DNA from: a bacterium
GTDB taxonomy: Bacteria > UBA9089 > CG2-30-40-21 > SBAY01
Assembly: GCA_030018635.1 (NCBI GenBank)
Contig: JASEHU010000172.1
Coordinates: 1 to 5,166 of the forward strand
Direction: 5' to 3'
Length of the DNA stretch: 5,166 nt
How positions within the stretch are numbered: position 1 is the stretch's first letter; each line of letters starts with the position of its first letter. The position numbers and the translations under genes are program-made. The notes beneath the pieces were generated by a model that was not told the DNA's origin, made no database searches, and saw only the letters and a list, made by a program, of their open reading frames with translations. Shown piece by piece: positions 1 to 5,166 of this stretch.

Positions 1-91
1 CTCCTGAATTCTGACTACTGGAGCACCCACAATATCAAATGTTATGAACCATTAGAATGCTACTATCTTTCACATCCTTCTAACTTCTATC
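1..91. other. Intergenic sequence downstream of ftsZ, no supported gene
   Basis: No reading frame here has both a start with a ribosome site and a useful length, and no clear stem followed by a T-run is present after the ftsZ stop. Bases 1-15 (ctcctgaattctgac) resemble another simple spacer repeat built on tcctgaattctg, but with one partial unit at the window edge this cannot be confirmed. Confidence 0.4.
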
Positions 92-1243
92 TCAATCCGC
101 TTGCCTTCTCAAGAAAGTTGGTATCTCAAATAAATCACTATTGTAGATATTGATTCGCTCCTGTGAAGGTTCTTGTTTTTCATAGTCCATTTTTTTAACC
201 ATGGTTTTTTCACCTTTAAAGGTTTCTATATCTATTGTTTTACCCGTATGTTGAGGTATTTTTTCTACCTTGGGCATTGTCTTACCAAATCCGGTAGCAA
301 TAACTGTAATTCTCATTTCACCATGAAGAGATTCATCGGTTACTGCGCCAAAGATAATATTGGCATTTCTATCAGCCTTTTCGGTAATAAAGGTAGCCGC
401 TTCATCTATCTCGGATAAAAGCAGGTCAGTCCCACCGGTAATATTTATCAATATCCCTTGTGCCCCTTCAATAGATGCTTCTTCTAAGAGAGGTGATGAA
501 ACTGCATGTTGAGCGGCGTGCATAGCCCGATTTTCTCCAGTTCCAACCCCAATACCCATAAGTGCGTTACCTTTTGAAGACATAATCGTGCGGACATCGG
601 CAAAGTCAAGATTGATTATCCCTGGAACAGTAATCAAATCTGAAATACCTTGGATAGCCTGTCTTAAGACATTATCTGCCACTTTAAAGGCATCCAAAAT
701 AGTCGTCGACCTCTCAACCACGCTTAATAATTTTTGATTAGGAATAACAATAAGGGTATCAACCTTTTCTATAAGTTCTTCTAATCCTTTCTCAGATTGT
801 TGAATGCGTCTTTGTCCTTCAAACAGAAAAGGTTTAGTCACGACAGCTACAGTGAGTGCCCCTGATTCCCGGGCAACCTCAGCAATAACCGGTGCCGCAC
901 CTGTCCCTGTGCCGCCACCCATACCGGCTGTAATAAATACCATATCCGAGCCATCTAATATCTCCTGGAGTGCGGTTCTATCCTCTTGTGCCGCTCGTTG
1001 TCCTACATCCGGATTAGACCCGGCACCTAAACCTTTGGTTAATTTACCCCCAATTTGTATCTTGTAAGGGACAAGCGATGTTTTTAATGCCTGGGCATCT
1101 GTATTAGTAATCATAAATTCGATACAGTTGTTACTCAATCGATTAGCAAACATCCCATTGACCGCATTACTTCCTCCCCCCCCAACACCAATTACCTTAA
1201 TCTTGGTAGGTGTGGTCACATCACTTTCAAATTCAAACCCCAT
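92..1243 (-). CDS. ftsZ: Cell division protein FtsZ (tubulin-like GTPase)
   Basis: FtsZ binds GTP and polymerises at midcell into the cytoplasmic ring that recruits the divisome. The 383-residue product is complete and of normal family length (E. coli FtsZ is also 383). The N-terminal nucleotide-binding loop GVGGGGSNAVNGM is at residues 19-31. The tubulin signature GGGTGTG is at 109-115, followed by AAP. The T7 catalytic loop NLDFADV is at 211-217, with N211, D213 and D216 in the expected places. The GTPase core ends near residue 320. A charged linker of about 48 residues follows, then the C-terminal peptide DLFEIPTFLRRQ (370-381), which is the conserved docking site for FtsA and other partners. 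The ATG start is set by a near-perfect Shine-Dalgarno site 8 nt upstream, and the stop is TGA. It is the last gene of the visible cluster, 113 nt after ftsA. Nothing is truncated or missing. Confidence 0.99.
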   Translation of the reverse strand: MGFEFESDVTTPTKIKVIGVGGGGSNAVNGMFANRLSNNCIEFMITNTDAQALKTSLVPYKIQIGGKLTKGLGAGSNPDVGQRAAQEDRTALQEILDGSDMVFITAGMGGGTGTGAAPVIAEVARESGALTVAVVTKPFLFEGQRRIQQSEKGLEELIEKVDTLIVIPNQKLLSVVERSTTILDAFKVADNVLRQAIQGISDLITVPGIINLDFADVRTIMSSKGNALMGIGVGTGENRAMHAAQHAVSSPLLEEASIEGAQGILINITGGTDLLLSEIDEAATFITEKADRNANIIFGAVTDESLHGEMRITVIATGFGKTMPKVEKIPQHTGKTIDIETFKGEKTMVKKMDYEKQEPSQERINIYNSDLFEIPTFLRRQAD

Positions 1244-1251
1244 GTTTTTTT

Positions 1252-1259
1252 ACCTCCTT
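1252..1259 (-). promoter_or_regulatory. Strong ribosome binding site of ftsZ
   Basis: On the minus strand the sequence reads AAGGAGGT, fully complementary to the anti-Shine-Dalgarno core of 16S rRNA, with 8 nt to the ATG. It is the best ribosome site in the window, which fits the high FtsZ level cells need relative to FtsA. It lies just outside the inverted repeat that fills the rest of the spacer, so the hairpin would not cover it directly. Confidence 0.9.
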
Positions 1260-1264
1260 ATTTT

Positions 1265-1357
1265 AATTTTGGATTTTCGATTTTAGACTTTGGATTGAAG
1301 AAAGGTTTCAATCCGCAATCCCCAATCCAAAATTCCTCAAATCCAAAATCCAAAATC
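1265..1357. repeat. Imperfect inverted repeat in the ftsA-ftsZ spacer (copy B)
   Basis: The spacer is built of A/T-rich units of the form gatttt(c/g)g and their complements. The outer arms 1265-1283 and 1339-1357 match at 17 of 19 positions. An inner perfect 8-bp stem, ggattgaa (1292-1299) with ttcaatcc (1307-1314), encloses a 7-nt loop. An alternative perfect 11-bp pairing joins 1265-1275 and 1324-1334. It shares the 15-nt string tttggattgaagaaa and the same orientation with the repeat in the ftsQ-ftsA spacer (copy A), so the two are members of one family. Its outer edge runs into the ftsA stop codon (1357-1359). No T-run follows on the transcribed strand, so it does not look like a simple intrinsic terminator. 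Its function is unknown. It may be a dispersed intergenic element or an mRNA processing or stability hairpin. Confidence 0.85.
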
Positions 1358-2586
1358 TAAAAGAATTCTCCAACCCATTCCTTCATCCGATTGAGGACTT
1401 TTTTAAATACATTACCGCCCCCAAACTTTGTTTTTTTACCCTCTAATTTATGCATCATACCATAAGTTACAAGTCCCACACCCGTGGCATACAAAGGTGA
1501 ATTAACCACATCTACCAATCCACTTACTCCATGTGGTGTGCCAATCCGCACCGGTAAATCAAAGACCCGTTCGGCTAATTCTACTGTTCCTTCCAACATC
1601 GATGCCCCACCGGTTAAAACAACGCCGGAGGTGACTAAATTTTCATAGCCGGTCATTCTTATTTCTTGATTTATCAAGCTGAATATTTCCTCCATCCGCG
1701 GCTCGATAATCTCGGCTAATACCTGTTTGGGTAAGGTCTTTTCTCTACGGTCACCTACCGAGGGAAGTATGATAGTTTCATTATCCTTGATTAATGAACT
1801 CATACAACAGCCATTATTTATCTTGATTTTTTCTGCTTCGACAACCGGTGTGCGCAGACCAACCGAAATATCCTTAGTAACATTATCTCCTCCAATAGAC
1901 AAAATACTTGTATGCCAGATACTTCCATCAATAAATATAGCTAAGTCTGTTGTCCCGCCACCTATATCTACCAGAACTACACCCAGGTCTTTTTCATCCT
2001 CGGTTAAGACGGCATAAGCCGCGGCTAATGGCTCAAGAACAATATCATCCACCTCAAATCCTGCCCGATTAACACATTTAATAATATTCTGTGCCGAGGT
2101 AACGGCACCGGTAACAATATGAATTTCTACCTCTAATCGGACACCAGACATACCCACCGGTTCCTTTATTCCATCCTGACCGTCAATAATGAATTGTTGT
2201 GGCAAGACATGAATTACCTCACGGTCTAAGGGAATAGATATAGCCTTGGCCGCATCTATTACCCGTTCGACATCCGATTGAGTTACCTCTCGTCCCCTTG
2301 ATATAGCAATCACACCATGGCTATTCATACCTTTTATATGTCCGCCAGCAATACCGGTAAATACTGATGATACCTCTACCCCAGCCATAAGTTCTGCCTC
2401 GCTTATGGCATTCTCGATAGATTTGATGGTCGAATCAATATTGACCACTACCCCTTTTCGTAATCCATGAGAAGGGCTTGTGCCTACACCTATTATTTCT
2501 ACCCTATCTTCATCTATCTCCCCTATGACCGCACACACCTTTGTTGTCCCTATATCAAGTCCTACAATTGTATTTTCTCTCGCCAT
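1357..2586 (-). CDS. ftsA: Cell division protein FtsA (actin-like membrane anchor of the Z-ring)
   Basis: FtsA is an ATP-binding actin homologue that tethers FtsZ filaments to the inner membrane and helps recruit later division proteins. From the chosen start the protein is 409 residues, close to E. coli FtsA (420). Visible motifs are phosphate-1 DIGTTK at 11-16, phosphate-2 DIGGGTTD at 207-214 and the adenosine motif GVVLTGGASMLEG at 321-333. The FtsA-specific 1C region lies between about 85 and 165. The C-terminal amphipathic helix VLNRMKEWVGEFF (397-409) is the membrane-targeting sequence. The frame is open for 47 codons further upstream to an ATG at 2727. That extension only translates the spacer repeat and overlaps ftsQ, so I start at the ATG at 2584-2586, which begins MARENTIVGLDIG and has a Shine-Dalgarno site 7 nt upstream. 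The TAG stop lies within the edge of the next spacer repeat. Confidence 0.98.
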   Translation of the reverse strand: MARENTIVGLDIGTTKVCAVIGEIDEDRVEIIGVGTSPSHGLRKGVVVNIDSTIKSIENAISEAELMAGVEVSSVFTGIAGGHIKGMNSHGVIAISRGREVTQSDVERVIDAAKAISIPLDREVIHVLPQQFIIDGQDGIKEPVGMSGVRLEVEIHIVTGAVTSAQNIIKCVNRAGFEVDDIVLEPLAAAYAVLTEDEKDLGVVLVDIGGGTTDLAIFIDGSIWHTSILSIGGDNVTKDISVGLRTPVVEAEKIKINNGCCMSSLIKDNETIILPSVGDRREKTLPKQVLAEIIEPRMEEIFSLINQEIRMTGYENLVTSGVVLTGGASMLEGTVELAERVFDLPVRIGTPHGVSGLVDVVNSPLYATGVGLVTYGMMHKLEGKKTKFGGGNVFKKVLNRMKEWVGEFF

Positions 2587-2593
2587 TTTTAAG

Positions 2594-2601
2594 ACTCCTT
2601 T
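2594..2601 (-). promoter_or_regulatory. Ribosome binding site that decides the ftsA start
   Basis: The minus strand reads AAAGGAGT, 7 nt before the ATG at 2586. This supports the 409-residue FtsA over the 456-residue reading frame that begins at 2727 inside the ftsQ 3' end. Confidence 0.85.
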
Positions 2602-2614
2602 ATTATCATACAAT

Positions 2615-2683
2615 GATTTTCGATTTTCGATTTTCGATTTTGGATTGAAGAAATCGAAAATCCAAAATCCAAAATCGAAAATT
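2615..2683. repeat. Long imperfect inverted repeat in the ftsQ-ftsA spacer (copy A)
   Basis: The left arm 2615-2646 and right arm 2652-2683 are complementary at 28 of 32 positions and are separated by a 5-nt loop, gaaga. The four non-pairing positions include c-c and g-g oppositions. They arise because each arm is a run of 7-nt units, gatttt followed by c or g, that differ only in that base. In mRNA this would form a long, A/U-rich hairpin lying 12 nt after the ftsQ stop and 13 nt before the ftsA Shine-Dalgarno site. It belongs to the same family as the repeat in front of ftsZ (copy B, 1265-1357). There is no U-tract after the stem on the transcribed strand, so termination is not clearly indicated. 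The origin and role are not known from the sequence. Confidence 0.9.
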
Positions 2684-2695
2684 CCATTAATAATT

Positions 2696-3544
2696 CTACT
2701 TTCTATCTTTAACAATAATATTATCAAATCTCAAATCAATATATTCCGGGGTAATTTGCATCTGTTGTTGATAATACTTTAAAATCGTTTCTAATTCCTT
2801 TATCCTTTCGCTTAATCGCTCAGGCACGAATTGTGACCCACAATGTATCTTTATTGCCCCAATTTTCGTCATCATCAAAATATCATACGGATTGGAAATA
2901 TCGATATTGGAGACATTAGCCAGCAAATCACCTTCGCTTTCTCTTATTTTTGAAATCAGCAATAAGGCATCTTTCAATCTGTTATCCTCGGTCTGGTGAC
3001 CAATCTTTAGGGTTCCCACCCCGGTAATAACAGGCAAATCTTCGACATTTTCCGTTTTGAAAACAACTAAATTTTTATCGATTCCAAACTGACGAGAATT
3101 TATTAATATTCCTGCCTCGGCCTGGCGTGATTTAACCTTAATCAATATATCGTTAGGAAACTTTCGTTGAATGCTGACCTTTTCAAGCTCAGAATTCCCT
3201 AACAAGGTATTTTTTAAATCGGTATAATTCAGTCTAAATATGTTTGGCTCTACACACGAGTAATTTTTCAGACAGAATTCTTTAAATATCCGATAAACCT
3301 TTTCTTCCTTTATGCCTTTATTTTCTAAAATAATTGTCGGTTTTTCAACCTGGAAATAAGAAGAATTTGTTAAAAAGTATTTTAATTTAATAACCCCAAA
3401 AACCACTCCGAACAATACAATCAAGATAAACAATTTGAGCAATTTTTCAAGATATCCTTTAATGAGTCTCTTTCGTCCTTTTTTACTTCGCCATTTATTT
3501 CTCCTTTCACTTAGTTGTTGGGCTAATCTTTTCTGTCTCCTCAT
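2696..3544 (-). CDS. ftsQ: Cell division protein FtsQ (DivIB family)
   Basis: FtsQ is a bitopic membrane protein of the divisome. Its periplasmic part bridges early ring proteins and the FtsB/FtsL and FtsW/FtsI synthase complex. The 282-residue product (E. coli FtsQ has 276) has a very basic cytoplasmic tail (1-36, rich in R and K) and one hydrophobic segment at about 37-53, followed by a POTRA domain at about 62-138. The motif SIQRKFPNDILIKVKSRQAEA (124-144) is the typical POTRA exit strand. A beta domain follows to about 278 and ends in YIDLRFDNIIV, a hallmark of the family. Overall identity is low, as usual for FtsQ, so the call rests on topology, these motifs and position between ddl and ftsA. 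The ATG is the only standard start before the membrane segment and has AAGGAA 8 nt upstream. The start lies inside ddl. Two cysteines in the POTRA region (C91, C97) could pair in the periplasm. Confidence 0.93.
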   Translation of the reverse strand: MRRQKRLAQQLSERRNKWRSKKGRKRLIKGYLEKLLKLFILIVLFGVVFGVIKLKYFLTNSSYFQVEKPTIILENKGIKEEKVYRIFKEFCLKNYSCVEPNIFRLNYTDLKNTLLGNSELEKVSIQRKFPNDILIKVKSRQAEAGILINSRQFGIDKNLVVFKTENVEDLPVITGVGTLKIGHQTEDNRLKDALLLISKIRESEGDLLANVSNIDISNPYDILMMTKIGAIKIHCGSQFVPERLSERIKELETILKYYQQQMQITPEYIDLRFDNIIVKDRK

Positions 3545-4502
3545 TCTTTGTATTCCTTAGTGTATATCTTGGTATCATACTGGAAGAAAGCATTTTCAGG
3601 ATAAGTTCATCATAGCTAATCCCGACTGCCTTAGCACACGCAGGCAAATCGGATAAATCCGTTAATCCCGGAATGGTATTAACATCATGGACATACGGTG
3701 TCCCATCCTGGCCAACCATAATATCTACTCGTGAAAACCCATGACAACCTAATGATTGATGAGCCTTTAATGCCGTCTGTTGAACTTCATTATAAATCTT
3801 TTCTGAGAGTCTTGCCGGAATAATAAATTCCGTCATTCCTTGAGTATATTTCGCCTGATAATCATAAAATTCATTTTTGGAGACTAATTCTAACACAGGC
3901 AAGGCCGTAATATCGTCTCCCCAGCCTAATATTCCTACAGTAACCGATTTACCGTCAATAAACTCCTCGACAAAGGCATCACCAAATTCAGCCATTAATC
4001 CTTCGATAACCTTAGTCAGTTCCTTTTCTTCCCTGACCATAATTACCCCGATACTTGAACCTTCAGATGTAGCTTTAGCCATAACAGGCATCTTAAAATT
4101 CCTTAATACCTCTTCACAACCACGCTCTAATCCATTTTTAAATGTCCAATATTTAGGCGTCGGGATACCGCAGGCCTCAAATATTCTCTTAGAGGCAATC
4201 TTATTCATACCCAGTGCCGAAGCCAACACCCCTGAACCTGTATAAGGGATATTCAATACCTCCAAAAGCCCCTGTATGCAACCATCCTCTCCATAACGAC
4301 CATGAAGGGCAATAAAAGCCACATCTATCTGTGAAATCTTTTCCATAAACCCATGCTCTGCCGGGTCTATAGTTTCTGTTTGAAATCCCTGTCTTAATAA
4401 TGAGTCACACACATTGGTTCCTGAACGAATAGATATTTCTCGTTCACGACTCTTGCCTCCAAGTAACACCCCTATCTTTTTGTCTAAGAAATACCCTTTC
4501 AC
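3507..4502 (-). CDS. ddl: D-alanine--D-alanine ligase
   Basis: Ddl is a cytoplasmic ATP-grasp enzyme that joins two D-alanines with ATP hydrolysis, giving the dipeptide that MurF adds to the peptidoglycan precursor. The 331-residue protein (E. coli DdlB has 306) shows the N-terminal GGKSREREIS at 15-24, with E20 matching the first D-Ala-binding glutamate. HGRYGEDGCIQGLLE is at 67-81 and YTGSGVLASALGMNK at 87-101. The ATP lid region is KATSEGSSIGV (143-153), the omega-loop FYDYQAKY (212-219) carries the Tyr (Y219) typical of D-Ala rather than D-Lac ligases, and SRVD is at 257-260. HDVNTIPGLT (272-281) contains the Mg site. Asp273 stands where Glu is usual, and Ala144 where Pro is usual after the ATP lysine. 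The start is GTG with no well-spaced Shine-Dalgarno site, probably translated by coupling to the gene that ends 3 nt upstream. About 20 extra C-terminal residues overlap ftsQ. Confidence 0.97.
   Translation of the reverse strand: MKGYFLDKKIGVLLGGKSREREISIRSGTNVCDSLLRQGFQTETIDPAEHGFMEKISQIDVAFIALHGRYGEDGCIQGLLEVLNIPYTGSGVLASALGMNKIASKRIFEACGIPTPKYWTFKNGLERGCEEVLRNFKMPVMAKATSEGSSIGVIMVREEKELTKVIEGLMAEFGDAFVEEFIDGKSVTVGILGWGDDITALPVLELVSKNEFYDYQAKYTQGMTEFIIPARLSEKIYNEVQQTALKAHQSLGCHGFSRVDIMVGQDGTPYVHDVNTIPGLTDLSDLPACAKAVGISYDELILKMLSSSMIPRYTLRNTKNEETEKISPTTK
3553..3558 (-). promoter_or_regulatory. Ribosome binding site of ftsQ inside ddl
   Basis: The minus strand reads AAGGAA, 8 nt before the ftsQ ATG at 3544, and lies within the ddl coding sequence. 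It fixes the ftsQ start. ddl translation continues 38 nt into ftsQ, so the two genes are probably translationally coupled. Confidence 0.7.
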
Positions 4503-4505
4503 CTT

Positions 4506-5166
4506 CTACTTAATTACCCCTAATTTACCTTTCTTTATACTATTACCATCACTCAATGTGTAAATATATATTCCTGAGGCTACCTTTTCATTGGCTGAAT
4601 TTATGCATTTCCATGTCCATGTCACACCATCAGTATCGACTTCTTCAAAAACCTTCTCACCGGCAATACTGAAGATTTGAATCGTTACCTTGCCTGGTGG
4701 TAGGACAAAGGTTATCTTATCCTTTGTCGGATTGGGGTAACAATAGGCATTTTCCAGCGTTGTCGCCGTGCCAATAACCGGTATGGGATGAGTAGTTACT
4801 ACCAGGCTAAACTGCCTTTTGTCACCCTGGTACCTATAGATAGGGGTCTGTCGCATATCCGTTGTCTTATCTGTTACCTTATCCTTTAAATACACATAGT
4901 ATTCACCCGGCACTTCGCTAACATCCCAATTTATTTCGACTACTTCCTCGACTTCATCCCTGGTCTCCACGACACATTCCCATATCCTTTCTTTTTCTAT
5001 CCTGCCTCGATAATCAGAGGCATATTTATCATCGGCAGCTGAGGTAAAGGAAAGATTCACATAATAAAATGGAAATTCAGCAGTGTCGGTTAGAACCGGT
5101 ATTTCCGCCAGGTCAGCCTCATCATCATATCGCTCTGTTGCCCATTCACTTACCCCGGCAAAATTA
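4506..5166 (-). CDS. Secreted or surface protein with C-terminal FlgD-like / T9SS-type sorting domain (5' end missing)
   Basis: This is the last 219 residues of a larger protein. The frame stays open to the window edge, so the true start lies outside. A GTG at 5058-5060 could be taken for a start, but in-frame sequence upstream of it (residues 1-35, including VSEWATERYDDEADLAEIPV) continues the domain, so I do not use it. The residues up to about 130 look like a beta-sandwich common in surface proteins of candidate phyla: an acidic ATERYDDEAD-like start, YASDYRG, INWDVSEVPGEYYVYLKD, DMRQTPIYRY, then FSLVV. Residues about 135-219 form the terminal domain: NAYCYPNPTKDKITF, VTIQIFSIAGEKV, ASGIYIYTLS and KKGKLGVIK. 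That matches the T9SS type A / FlgD Ig-like tail pattern, which either targets proteins for export and surface attachment or simply caps them. The function of the whole protein is unknown. Its TAG stop lies 3 nt before ddl, so it is probably co-transcribed with it, which is unusual for a dcw cluster. Confidence 0.88.
   Translation of the reverse strand, partial: NFAGVSEWATERYDDEADLAEIPVLTDTAEFPFYYVNLSFTSAADDKYASDYRGRIEKERIWECVVETRDEVEEVVEINWDVSEVPGEYYVYLKDKVTDKTTDMRQTPIYRYQGDKRQFSLVVTTHPIPVIGTATTLENAYCYPNPTKDKITFVLPPGKVTIQIFSIAGEKVFEEVDTDGVTWTWKCINSANEKVASGIYIYTLSDGNSIKKGKLGVIK

Noticed and set aside
1292..1314. A possible CRISPR-like repeat (the string gtttcaatcc and its partner ggattgaa)
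   Set aside because: The bases resemble the ends of some CRISPR repeats, but there is only one copy, no regular spacing and no spacers. It is the inner stem of the intergenic repeat.
1244..1356. Intrinsic terminator between ftsA and ftsZ
   Set aside because: The stem is A/T-rich and is followed on the transcribed strand by purine-rich sequence and the ribosome site, not by a T-run.
2700..2742. Promoter-like TTGATT and TAATAT strings in the ftsQ 3' end on the minus strand
   Set aside because: The region is A/T-rich, the boxes do not have clear spacing to each other, and such matches are expected by chance.
2480..2782. Plus-strand reading frame of 100 codons across the ftsQ-ftsA spacer
   Set aside because: It is antisense to ftsA and ftsQ and is largely translated repeat (FGLKKSKIQNPKSKI), with no ribosome site.
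3483..3505. A second start (AAAGGAG followed by ATG) within the ddl/ftsQ overlap region
   Set aside because: The ATG is in another frame and reaches TAA after two more codons. It is not a gene, and the frame does not lead into ftsQ.
3877..4245. Plus-strand reading frame of 122 codons inside ddl
   Set aside because: It is an antisense shadow of ddl, whose own protein motifs are unmistakable. Its Ser/Pro/Asn-rich composition is typical of antisense frames.
4506..4508. Recoded TAG joining the surface protein and ddl
   Set aside because: ftsA and ftsQ also end in TAG at sensible family lengths, so TAG is an ordinary stop in this organism.
4506..5060. A complete 184-residue protein starting at the GTG at 5060
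   Set aside because: The frame continues upstream to the window edge with domain-like sequence, so this GTG is an internal valine and the gene is partial.

Overview
The window is the distal end of a division and cell-wall (dcw) gene cluster. All genes lie on the minus strand, so transcription runs from high to low coordinates. The order is: the 3' end of a secreted or surface protein gene (4506-5166, 5' end outside the window), ddl (D-alanine--D-alanine ligase), ftsQ, ftsA and ftsZ. The ddl-ftsQ-ftsA-ftsZ order is the classical bacterial one. It supplies the D-Ala-D-Ala dipeptide for peptidoglycan, a bitopic divisome protein, the actin-like membrane tether and the tubulin-like ring.

The DNA is moderately AT-rich, and the proteins resemble those of Gram-negative-type bacteria but match no model genus I can recognise. 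The first gene ends in a C-terminal domain of the FlgD-like / type 9 secretion (Por tail) class. Such domains are common in Bacteroidota and in many uncultivated candidate phyla. Together with the AT-rich 'gattttc/g' spacer repeats, this suggests an environmental lineage known mainly from metagenomes. The phylum-level guess is inference and is weak.

Layout from 5' to 3' on the transcribed strand: the surface-protein gene stops with TAG, and ddl starts in the same frame at a GTG after a single intervening codon. ddl overlaps ftsQ by 38 nt. The ftsQ-ftsA spacer is 109 nt and the ftsA-ftsZ spacer is 113 nt. Each is almost filled by an imperfect inverted repeat of one family, lying directly in front of a good Shine-Dalgarno site. 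The last 91 bases, downstream of ftsZ, hold no gene I can support.

The genes look intact, with nearly all expected motifs present. I see no defence system, mobile gene, CRISPR array, tRNA or rRNA. The points that deserve a second look are the spacer repeats (one of which supplies the ftsA stop codon), the over-long ftsA reading frame that a naive gene caller would choose, the in-frame junction between the surface gene and ddl, and two substitutions at conserved Ddl positions.
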